Shown here: piece by piece, positions 25,293 to 32,333 of the stretch
How positions within the stretch are numbered: the first letter of the stretch is position 1
How the letters are laid out: each line of letters starts with the position of its first letter
Origin: an uncultured Prochlorococcus sp.
GTDB lineage: Bacteria > Cyanobacteriota > Cyanobacteriia > PCC-6307 > Cyanobiaceae
DNA: 32,333 nucleotides
Assembly (NCBI GenBank): GCA_902537445.1
Contig: CACBBI010000010.1
Location: 1 to 32,333, forward strand
Direction of reading: 5' to 3'
The notes under the pieces: generated by a model
Database searches by the model: none
The model's input: only the letters and a program-made list of their open reading frames with translations
What the model was told of the DNA's origin: nothing
Translations under genes and position numbers: made by a program

Positions 25293-27109
25293 AAGATATA
25301 GTTCATTTTAATTCCAAATCTTAAATCTTTCGATGTTAGCATTTGTCCTAAATCTAGGGAACCTTCTGCATTACTTATATAGAAATCTATAGATTTATTT
25401 TCATTTGGTAAATACCTTAATATGAAACCTGCATTAGGATTTATTTGTTCTGAAAAAATATAATTAAATTCTGGTATAAGGTAAATTTTTTCTATTAATT
25501 CATAATTAAGACTTACGCCCATGCCTGAAATTGTCTCTATTCCACTCCAAGTAAGTTTAGGATTCAAATTTAGATCTAACTTTGGAGTCAGTTCAATAGT
25601 ACTTATTAATTCTCCAAAGAGATACCCTTGATTTGTTGTTTGTTCTCTACCAAGACTTAATCTGCTCGATAGCCAAAAAGAATCTCCCCTCATCGGACTT
25701 AAAAAATTTAATTTTGTACCAAATCGATTATTAAGATTATTTTTTGCCATAAAAGTATTTCTTAGGGTCTGGAATTTATCATTTTTATCTAAATCAGAAT
25801 TTTTATAAGTACCAATGTTTAGAATTTCAAGTTGCATTAAATTCGAAAATGAATATGCATATGAACCAAAGTAATTTCCTTTGTCATCAAAGTCTATAGC
25901 AACTTGGTTTGTCCCTTGCTCAGGTAAAATTGCATTATTAACAGAGTGACCTTTGTGAATGCGAGATGTTACGTCTTTTGTATAAGGTCTTTGAACGGAA
26001 TCAGGAAAACCTGGATTTATTTTTAGACTTACTTTATATAAAGGAAGATTGCCTGATGGTATAGTTAAGTGCCCTGTTGAAGGGGTTTCTCCAAATGCAT
26101 TGGTTATCGAAGCTCTTAAGTCAAATCTTGGATTTGGATCCCATTTAAAACCAACATTATAAATATTCTCCCTAGAGAATTCTAGACTTTGATTAAAAGA
26201 GTTATATCCTGGTCCTAATTGAAAAGAATAAGAGCCTAATAAGTGTAAATCTTTCTTGATTTTTAAGTCAGTCCCAAAACCAAGTGAAAAATTGTTTCCA
26301 TAAAAATTTTCGATTTTTTTGTTTGAACCAATTGTTGCAGGTAAGAATGATACCCTTGGAGCTAGAGTAAAATTACTTTTATCATTTAATTGGTACGTTA
26401 ATGGAGTTGAAAAAGAACCTATAATTTCAGTTTTACTGTGACGACCTATATCAAGATTTTCCTTTTTGTATACTGTTGCTAATTCCCAAAGTTCTATTGA
26501 TTTATTAATAGATAGTTTTAATTTATTGGAATTATTTAAATTTATCTTTCTATTTATATTTAAGGCATAATTTCTCCAGTAATTTTTTGTTGGAAGTTCT
26601 CCTATGTTTTTTATAGAATAATAATAAGGATCATCCGCTTCGGAGATATAAGCTGAAATAAAAGTTTCGGAGTTTAAACCGTAATCTAATCTATAAGAAT
26701 AGTTTTGATTACCGGTACCTTTAGCTTCTCCTCCACCAAAAGATGATTTCATTGAAAAACTATGAGAAAAATAGCCATCTTTTGGATAATTATTTATCTG
26801 TAAAGTGGGAGAAATTTGTAAAGGCTTTAATTCTCTATGATTTATTGAATTATCATAGGTATTAATAAAATCATTTTTTAAAATATTAGTGTTCTTTTTT
26901 AAGTGTTCTTTTTGATATTCAATGATAAATTCTTTTTCGTCAAATGGAACCCACTTTAATGACTTTTTTTCAATAAACTTCTTATTATTAATTATTCTTT
27001 CCCAATTAATTCTTGAACGATCCTTTGTGGTCTCTTGAGCTATAGATTCAATATTTAATAGTAAAATAAAAATTGTTAAAAATTTAAATCTGAAAAATTT
27101 ATATTTCAT
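25289..27109 (-). CDS. Predicted outer-membrane beta-barrel protein
   Basis: A 606-residue protein that I do not assign to a named family. It starts with a signal peptide (KYKFFRFKFLTIFILLLNI, probable cleavage after SIAQ, about residue 25). A polar N-terminal segment follows (about 26-100), then some 500 residues of alternating short amphipathic strands with turns, for example YSYRLDYGLNSETFISAYIS, FGFGTDLKIKKDLHLLGSYSF-like repeats and LMQLEILNIGTY. The final residues FGIKMNYIF end in Phe with alternating hydrophobics, the usual signal for BAM-dependent insertion. It may be a porin or surface protein. It follows lexA tail to tail with a 4-base overlap and precedes a polysaccharide-type region. 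Confidence 0.65.
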   Translation of the reverse strand: MKYKFFRFKFLTIFILLLNIESIAQETTKDRSRINWERIINNKKFIEKKSLKWVPFDEKEFIIEYQKEHLKKNTNILKNDFINTYDNSINHRELKPLQISPTLQINNYPKDGYFSHSFSMKSSFGGGEAKGTGNQNYSYRLDYGLNSETFISAYISEADDPYYYSIKNIGELPTKNYWRNYALNINRKINLNNSNKLKLSINKSIELWELATVYKKENLDIGRHSKTEIIGSFSTPLTYQLNDKSNFTLAPRVSFLPATIGSNKKIENFYGNNFSLGFGTDLKIKKDLHLLGSYSFQLGPGYNSFNQSLEFSRENIYNVGFKWDPNPRFDLRASITNAFGETPSTGHLTIPSGNLPLYKVSLKINPGFPDSVQRPYTKDVTSRIHKGHSVNNAILPEQGTNQVAIDFDDKGNYFGSYAYSFSNLMQLEILNIGTYKNSDLDKNDKFQTLRNTFMAKNNLNNRFGTKLNFLSPMRGDSFWLSSRLSLGREQTTNQGYLFGELISTIELTPKLDLNLNPKLTWSGIETISGMGVSLNYELIEKIYLIPEFNYIFSEQINPNAGFILRYLPNENKSIDFYISNAEGSLDLGQMLTSKDLRFGIKMNYIF

Positions 27110-27182
27110 GATTAAAATTATTAATATTATTTCTTTATCTTTAAAAGACTCTTAATATATTATCATTAATTGAATACTATAT

Positions 27183-27210
27183 ATTTGGTTGAAGATGTTA
27201 TGAACCAAAT
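27183..27210. repeat. Stem-loop after the GT-C-like gene
   Basis: ATTTGGTT (27183-27190) pairs perfectly with AACCAAAT (27203-27210) around a 12-base loop. It begins 11 bases beyond the stop of the minus-strand gene at 27221. There is no T tract after it in that direction, so it could be a weak terminator, an mRNA 3'-end stabiliser or a binding site. Confidence 0.35.
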
Positions 27211-27220
27211 CCTGATCTAA

Positions 27221-28927
27221 TCACCTATTTTTCACTCGCAAAATATAAGCATATAAACTAGATCCTCCATTAAATATTAGATTATTTTGTTCTATATCTT
27301 TAACGTTCTTTTTTTCAATTTTCTTCAAAACTGAGATTTTGGAATTTTCTAAAAAACATTCTTTATTTTTTTCAACTAAATGGTTTATTTGTTTTTCGTC
27401 TCCAATAAACGGAGTTCTGTGACTATAAACAAATATTTTAAATTCATCTAATTTGCTTATACTTTTTTTATTACAGCTCTTCTCTTTGATTAATTTATTA
27501 AGTTCGGTACTGTATAAAGATAAATCACCAGAAAAAAGAGTATATCTATTAGGTGCATAAAAATCAGACTCCTTAAGCAAATTTATTAAATTATTATTAT
27601 CAGCTTGGGTGTAACTTATTTCTTTCATTGAAAAATAAGAACCTAAAAAATAAAAATTAAATAATAATACAATAATAATTAATTTATAAAACTGATTTTT
27701 ATATCTTATGAACAATTTTTCAGTAGTAATTATTATAGGGATCCAAAAAAGAGGATAAAGAAATATTGTATGACGAGTCGGAGCTAATATAAATTTTCCT
27801 GATAAAGATAATCCAATAGTCGTGATAATACAAAAGATTGAATAAAGAGCAAAATACTTTGTTAGTAAATTTCCCCTACACATCTTAATGTATGCAAATA
27901 CAAATAATCCTAGGTAAAAAAATGAAACTTCAACTTGAGATATTCTGAAAGGGTATAGAGATTGAGTGATTATAGATTTAATACTGAAAATTAATTTATT
28001 TATAATATTAAATGGCTCATTCAAAAAATTCGAAATATCATAGACATCGTTTATTCCTTTGGCCCAAAAACCCGGCGCAGATTTAAAAATAAAAGCCATT
28101 AATGAAAATTTAAATAGATAAGTTAATATAAAAAAAGTTAATGAGAAATATACTAATCGTCTAAAGAATTTATTTCCTACTGATTTAAATAATAAATTAT
28201 ATTTTACTAATATAAACATTGGATTAAAAATCTTCTTTGGCTCTAGTTTGATTTTTGATAAATAGGCATAAATTAATATTGTAGAAACAAATGCAAAAAC
28301 AATTATGGTAGATTGAAAAGTTAAAATTAAGCTAAATATTGTGAACAATATTAAATAATTTTTTTTAAGAAATAAATATTCGCCTGATATAACCTCAAAG
28401 TCTTTGTTATTGATAATAACTAACATTAAAAGGATTATTAATTGTATTGTTATAGTTGCCAAATTATATGGCATATTTGAGTTAGAGTGTAAAAAAATTT
28501 GTGGACTTAACAAATTAAATAAAACACTCAGGATTTCTATAAAGTAATTATTTGTATTAAAATTTCTAGATTTCTGCTTCAAAAGAGAACATATTGAATA
28601 TGTTAAAAATGATGAAATAGTTAATGAGAATAATGAGAGAAATAGGCATATATTTCTTATTGCATCAATGCCTAATGTTTTAAAGATATATGAAAAAAAT
28701 GTAAAATATTGATGAATAGGAGGATAAGAACCCCATCCTAAGATTGAAAGTCTCAGATAATCTTTTGAACTAGATGCATCAAAAAGTGCCTTTAATGGTC
28801 CATAATCATCAATATGTCTCCATGTTGGATCTCCTATCACTAACCAAAATAAAATTGAGATTAATAAAGTTAGATAGAAAAAAGGTGAAGGCTTTTTTAT
28901 TTGAAGATTACTTATCGAGATTTTCAT
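27221..28927 (-). CDS. Multi-spanning membrane protein, probable GT-C-type glycosyltransferase
   Basis: A 568-residue protein with about ten or more hydrophobic segments up to residue 430 and a soluble C-terminal domain of about 135 residues. The layout resembles lipid-linked-sugar glycosyltransferases of the GT-C fold (PMT/ArnT-like): after the first membrane helix comes a loop with two acidic residues, HIDDYGPLKAL (about 37-48), then YPPIHQYFTFF, as in the DD/DE catalytic loop of those enzymes. No closer assignment is possible. The substrate is probably a polyprenyl-phosphate sugar and the site the periplasmic side of the membrane, by analogy. It is very AT-rich (many Ile, Phe, Asn, Lys), more so than the housekeeping genes. 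It is divergent from the aldolase gene. Confidence 0.55.
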   Translation of the reverse strand: MKISISNLQIKKPSPFFYLTLLISILFWLVIGDPTWRHIDDYGPLKALFDASSSKDYLRLSILGWGSYPPIHQYFTFFSYIFKTLGIDAIRNICLFLSLFSLTISSFLTYSICSLLKQKSRNFNTNNYFIEILSVLFNLLSPQIFLHSNSNMPYNLATITIQLIILLMLVIINNKDFEVISGEYLFLKKNYLILFTIFSLILTFQSTIIVFAFVSTILIYAYLSKIKLEPKKIFNPMFILVKYNLLFKSVGNKFFRRLVYFSLTFFILTYLFKFSLMAFIFKSAPGFWAKGINDVYDISNFLNEPFNIINKLIFSIKSIITQSLYPFRISQVEVSFFYLGLFVFAYIKMCRGNLLTKYFALYSIFCIITTIGLSLSGKFILAPTRHTIFLYPLFWIPIIITTEKLFIRYKNQFYKLIIIVLLFNFYFLGSYFSMKEISYTQADNNNLINLLKESDFYAPNRYTLFSGDLSLYSTELNKLIKEKSCNKKSISKLDEFKIFVYSHRTPFIGDEKQINHLVEKNKECFLENSKISVLKKIEKKNVKDIEQNNLIFNGGSSLYAYILRVKNR

Positions 28928-29198
28928 TTAAGGCATTAAATTTTTAATCAAATCTATTTCTAGATTCGTGAAAAAGCTTTTTTATTTTTACATTACATTA
29001 GTTGTAAAAAATATTTTTGGTAGGTTTTTAAATTTAAATTTTACATACTTTTAATGGAATATATTAAATTCTAAATGATTTGAATTTATAAAACTAATCT
29101 TTTATTTATTATTACTTTAATAATTTCAAGTGTAATATTTATTATTTTTTCAATTAAATTAAACCTTTTGATAAGATTTTAATAAGTTAATTATAATT
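28928..29198. other. 271-base intergenic region between divergent surface-polysaccharide genes
   Basis: Extremely AT-rich DNA without a convincing gene. It must hold the promoters of the GT-C-like gene (minus) and of the aldolase gene (plus), but the composition makes any -10 match unreliable; the TATAAT at 29192-29197 is too close to the ATG at 29199 to serve it. A hydrophobic open stretch at about 29087-29180 on the plus strand lacks a start codon. Confidence 0.5.
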
Positions 29199-30209
29199 AT
29201 GGATGAGTCTTTTCTAAAAGCATCAGAAGAAATTGGAAGAAATTTTAATTTAATTCAGGGCGCTGGAGGTAATACCTCATTTAAAAATGATGACTCTATG
29301 TTTATTAAAGCATCTGGTTATAAGCTGAAAGATTCTTTGCAAAAGGATATTTTTGTGAAGGTAAATCTAAAAAAACTTAGAGAATCTATAAAACAAAATT
29401 TGAAGAATCCCTTAGAAGATACTTGGGATAAATCTTTAGGTAAAAGGCCTTCAATGGAAACAAACATGCATGCGATTTTGCCTAATAAATATATATTTCA
29501 TACACATTGTTTAAATACTATTAGCTTATTAGTTCAGAATCAATGCCAATTTAAAATTTCTAAAATCTTCAATGATTTAAAATATAAAATTATTCAATAT
29601 AAGACTCCTGGAATTCCATTGGCAAATGAAATAAAAAAAGTTTTAAAAGAAGATAAACCAGAAATTATTTTTTTATCAAATCATGGATTAGTTGTTTGTG
29701 CAGATGATATTGATACGGCATTAAATTTAACTTATTTAGTATCAAAAAAACTTGATTTTCCTATCCGCGAAAGCAAGAAAGAAAATTTAAAAAAGTTAAA
29801 TAAGATAGCAAGTGGTACTTGTTTTAGACCTACAAGATATAATAATGCTCATGAATTAGCTTTTTCTGAGCATACGATTAAAATTGCATCTTCTGGCTCT
29901 CTATATCCAGATCATGTTGTTTTTCTTGGGAGAAGAACTTTTGTTATTAATACAAAAAATGAACTTGAAGAAATTATTAAAAACAGTACAATTGAACAAA
30001 AATTACCTCTTGTTATCGTCCCCCATGCAGGTATATTAGTACCTGAAAATATAAGTTATGAGGCTGAAGAATTAGTTTTAGCCTTATCAAAAATTGTTGC
30101 AAAAATACCAAATAATTCAAAGATTAATTATCTTAGTCTTAATGATGAACTTCAATTGGAAAAATCTAATTCTGAAAATTACAGATTAAGTTTAAACTCT
30201 AGAATATAA
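29199..30209 (+). CDS. Class II aldolase/adducin-family protein
   Basis: A 336-residue protein. Residues 1 to about 185 are a class II aldolase domain: the phosphate-binding GGNTS at 23-27, the catalytic-type glutamate E87 in ETNMHAILP, zinc-type histidines H101 and H103 in FHTHCL, and SNHGLVV at 160-166 supplying H162. Family members cleave or epimerise sugar phosphates such as fuculose, rhamnulose or ribulose 5-phosphate. The last 150 residues (SLYPDHVVFLGRRTF, then VPHAGILVPENISYEAEELVLAL) are a further conserved part seen in longer members. The next gene starts directly after the TAA, so the products are made together, which suggests a role in making an unusual sugar for a surface polysaccharide. 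The substrate is unknown. Confidence 0.8.
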   Translation: MDESFLKASEEIGRNFNLIQGAGGNTSFKNDDSMFIKASGYKLKDSLQKDIFVKVNLKKLRESIKQNLKNPLEDTWDKSLGKRPSMETNMHAILPNKYIFHTHCLNTISLLVQNQCQFKISKIFNDLKYKIIQYKTPGIPLANEIKKVLKEDKPEIIFLSNHGLVVCADDIDTALNLTYLVSKKLDFPIRESKKENLKKLNKIASGTCFRPTRYNNAHELAFSEHTIKIASSGSLYPDHVVFLGRRTFVINTKNELEEIIKNSTIEQKLPLVIVPHAGILVPENISYEAEELVLALSKIVAKIPNNSKINYLSLNDELQLEKSNSENYRLSLNSRI

Positions 30210-31784
30210 ATGCAACTTATTATCCCGATGTCCGGTCTAGGTGAAAGATTCCTTAAGGCTGGCTACACAGTCCCAAAACCATTAATAGAGGTTGAAAAAC
30301 AGGAAATCATTTCTCATGTTGTAAATATGTTTCCTGGTATAAAATCAATATTTTTTATATGTAATAAAAACCATTTAGAAAACCCTACTTTAGACTTAAA
30401 AAATAAATTGAAGAATATAAGCTCTAATTGCAAAATTATTCCAATTGATCAACATAAAAAAGGTCCTATACATGCAGTCTTAAAATCAATCCAATTCTTT
30501 GATCCTGATGCTCCAACTATAGTTAATTATTGTGATTTCAATTGTATTTGGGATTTTAAAAAGTTTAAGGAACATACCCAATCTTCAGAATGCGATGGAT
30601 GCATTGTAACTTATACGGGTTTTCATCCTCATATGCTTGGCAGTACAAATTATGCATATTTAAAACTTAAAGACTCTAATATTGTAGATATTCAAGAAAA
30701 AAAGCCATTTACTCCTAATCCTATGGGAGAGCATGCATCAAGTGGAACTTATTTTTTTAAATCTGCAAAATTAATGGAAAAATATTTTAAAAAAACTATA
30801 GAAAAAGATTTAAATGTAAATGGTGAATACTATGTTTCAATGAGTTTCAAACCTATGATAGAAGATAAATTAAAATTGACTACTTTTAACTTAGATTATT
30901 TTATGCAATGGGGTACCCCTGAAGATTTAAAGGAATATAATTGGTATTCAAATTTATTTAAAGCTGCAGCTAAAAGAAACAATAATGAAAATAGGTTTTT
31001 GGATAATACAACATTATTAATGCCTTGCGCTGGAGAAGGGAAAAGATTCGCTGATCAAGGTTTTTCAGATCCTAAACCTCTTATTAAATTATCTAATAGG
31101 CCAATGCTTTTTAATGCCGTAGATGATTTACCTAATACAAAAATAAAGAAATTTATTTTCAGAAAAGATATGCAAAAATTGGATCTTATAACTAAGAAAT
31201 TAAAGGATGCATATCCTGAGGCAAGTACTCAGCTCTTAAACAACAAAACTAATGGTCAGGCACATACGTGTTTATTAGGTTTAGAAAATATTGATTTAAA
31301 TAAACCCCTATTAATAAGCGCATGTGATAATGGCTTGATATATGACTTTAACCTCTTTAAAGATTTTATTAATGATGATTCAATTGATATTTTGGTTTGG
31401 GGATGTAGAGAATATCCTGGTGCTATAAGAAATCCTAAAATGTTTGGGTGGATAGAGGAAGAAAATAAAATTATAAAAAAAATTCATGTAAAAGAAATTT
31501 TTAAAGATAAATTTAAAGATCCTATTGTAACTGGGACTTTTTATTTTAAAAAATCTTCAATTTTTAAAGAAATAGCTAATCAATTAATAGCTTGTAATGA
31601 TAAAGTTAATAATGAATTTTATGTTGATAGTTGCATCAATCATGCAATTGATATTGGATATAAAGTAGCTTTCTTCGAAGTTGATTTTTACTTATGTTGG
31701 GGAACTCCTAATGAATTGAAAACGTTTAATTATTGGCAGGAATGTTTTAGTAAAGCAAACTACCATATTTATAAACAAAATTAA
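30210..31784 (+). CDS. Tandem two-domain sugar nucleotidyltransferase-like protein
   Basis: A 524-residue protein made of two related nucleotidyltransferase-fold domains, residues 1-255 and about 266-524. The first has MSGLGERF (7-14), PKPLI (22-26), CDF (108-110), GEHASSGTYFF (173-183), VNGEYYVS (203-210) and WGTPEDL (234-240). The second has PCAGEGKRF (272-280), PKPLI (288-292), CDN (372-374), DPIVTGTFYF (437-446), VNNEFYVDS (466-474) and WGTPNEL (498-504). The spacing between equivalent motifs is constant at 264-266 residues, so this is an internal duplication. Both halves keep the glycine-rich NTP loop, the lysine of PKPLI and the metal-type aspartate, so both may be active. It probably makes nucleotide-activated sugars or sugar-like alcohols. 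It is fused head to tail with the aldolase gene at zero spacing. Confidence 0.8.
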   Translation: MQLIIPMSGLGERFLKAGYTVPKPLIEVEKQEIISHVVNMFPGIKSIFFICNKNHLENPTLDLKNKLKNISSNCKIIPIDQHKKGPIHAVLKSIQFFDPDAPTIVNYCDFNCIWDFKKFKEHTQSSECDGCIVTYTGFHPHMLGSTNYAYLKLKDSNIVDIQEKKPFTPNPMGEHASSGTYFFKSAKLMEKYFKKTIEKDLNVNGEYYVSMSFKPMIEDKLKLTTFNLDYFMQWGTPEDLKEYNWYSNLFKAAAKRNNNENRFLDNTTLLMPCAGEGKRFADQGFSDPKPLIKLSNRPMLFNAVDDLPNTKIKKFIFRKDMQKLDLITKKLKDAYPEASTQLLNNKTNGQAHTCLLGLENIDLNKPLLISACDNGLIYDFNLFKDFINDDSIDILVWGCREYPGAIRNPKMFGWIEEENKIIKKIHVKEIFKDKFKDPIVTGTFYFKKSSIFKEIANQLIACNDKVNNEFYVDSCINHAIDIGYKVAFFEVDFYLCWGTPNELKTFNYWQECFSKANYHIYKQN

Positions 31785-31821
31785 TTGAGTAAAAACTAAG
31801 TAGAAAAAACTATTCAGAAAA

Positions 31822-32333
31822 ATGAAATTCTCACTAATAATTCCTTGCTATAATGAAAACAAAAATTTAAATCATCTTTTTGCAAAGTTAAAGAAAGTTT
31901 TAAATGATAATTTATTTGAAGTAGTGATTGTTGAAAATGGATCAACAGACAAAAGTTTAGAAACTATTAAAAAATATAATTTAAAGTATAAAAATCTAAA
32001 ATACATTAAATTAGATAAAAATGAAGGTTATGGTAACGGTATTCTAAGAGGTTTAGAAATAGCAACAGGAGATTTTCTTTCTTGGACTCATGCAGATTTG
32101 CAAACTGATCCACAAGATATATTAAAAGGTAAGAATTTGTTTTTAGGAAGTAATAAAAAAGTCTTTGTAAAAGGGCTTAGATTTGGCAGGACTCTTAATG
32201 ATAGATTTTTTACAATTGGTATGAGCATTTTTTGTTCATTAATTTTGAGAACTTTTTTGTGGGATATTAATGCTCAACCATCAATTTTTCCAGCATCTTT
32301 TTATAAAACTTGGGAAAATCCCCCTAAAGATTT
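31822..32333 (+). CDS. Family 2 glycosyltransferase, N-terminal part (cut by window end)
   Basis: ATG at 31822, open to the window end; 170 residues are visible. It starts MKFSLIIPCYNENKNL, a GT-A fold opening, followed by VENGSTD at 37-43 (nucleotide site) and SWTHADLQTDP at 87-97, where HADLQ holds the metal-binding aspartate in the place of DxD. The later KGLRFGRTLNDRFF resembles the region after the active site in polyprenyl-phosphate sugar transferases (DPM1/DPMS-like). It may load a lipid-phosphate carrier or build the polysaccharide itself. It lies 37 bases after the tandem nucleotidyltransferase and continues the same operon. Confidence 0.85.
   Translation, partial: MKFSLIIPCYNENKNLNHLFAKLKKVLNDNLFEVVIVENGSTDKSLETIKKYNLKYKNLKYIKLDKNEGYGNGILRGLEIATGDFLSWTHADLQTDPQDILKGKNLFLGSNKKVFVKGLRFGRTLNDRFFTIGMSIFCSLILRTFLWDINAQPSIFPASFYKTWENPPKD

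Noticed and set aside
29087-29180. Hydrophobic open stretch on the plus strand that could be a one-helix small membrane protein
   Set aside because: It has no ATG, GTG or TTG at a sensible position after the preceding stop, and long Ile/Leu/Phe runs are expected by chance in such AT-rich DNA.
29192-29197. TATAAT as the promoter of the aldolase gene
   Set aside because: It ends one base before the ATG, so the transcript would begin inside the coding sequence.
1-32333. tRNA genes, CRISPR arrays, insertion sequences or prophage genes
   Set aside because: No cloverleaf-like sequence in any gap, no spaced direct repeats, and no transposase, integrase or structural phage protein in any reading frame.

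Overview
The window is a piece of the chromosome of a small-genome marine cyanobacterium, most likely a high-light-adapted Prochlorococcus. The DNA is AT-rich and genes are packed tightly, with zero-gap joints, 4-11 base overlaps and convergent genes that touch. TTG and GTG starts are common and Shine-Dalgarno sites are weak. Several genes are typical of cyanobacteria: the Ftn2/ZipN/ARC6 division protein, a DUF3611 (PIC1/TIC21-type) membrane protein, a CpmA/LarB protein, a ThiD2-ThiE fusion and a group 2 sigma factor. I saw no tRNA, rRNA, CRISPR array, insertion sequence or phage gene.

Bases 1-25292 are housekeeping DNA. From left to right: the end of an NAD(P)HX dehydratase gene (1-454), a group 2 sigma factor and pdhA facing each other, ftn2/zipN, then ffh-rpsP-phoH and a Bax-inhibitor-like membrane gene closed by a strong hairpin terminator at 8529-8554. 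After a minus-strand gene of unknown function comes a tight plus-strand run, era, trmD fused in frame to ispF, a TIGR03792-like secreted protein and larB/cpmA. Next are two short minus-strand ORFs (12355-12486, 12554-12721) and a cofactor group, ribF - thiD2/thiE - thiS. Then come DUF3611, surE, pheS, nadK, cbiET/cobL, a small unknown gene, a DUF3122 gene, ribD, ftsH, argF and lexA. Their themes are protein targeting, ribosome and tRNA maturation, and synthesis of riboflavin/FAD, thiamine, NADP, cobalamin and isoprenoids.

From about 25.3 kb to the end the character changes to cell-surface functions and visibly richer AT. There is a predicted 606-residue outer-membrane beta-barrel with a C-terminal Phe and a large GT-C-like multi-spanning membrane protein. 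After a 271-base spacer comes a plus-strand cluster of a class II aldolase-family protein, a protein made of two nucleotidyltransferase domains in tandem, and a family 2 glycosyltransferase cut by the window edge. This looks like the edge of a surface-polysaccharide island, a kind of hypervariable region known in Prochlorococcus genomes.

The most notable observations are the trmD-ispF in-frame fusion, the double-domain nucleotidyltransferase coupled to an aldolase, a double LexA-box dyad directly upstream of a lexA gene that keeps its self-cleavage residues, and the two short ORFs between larB and thiS.
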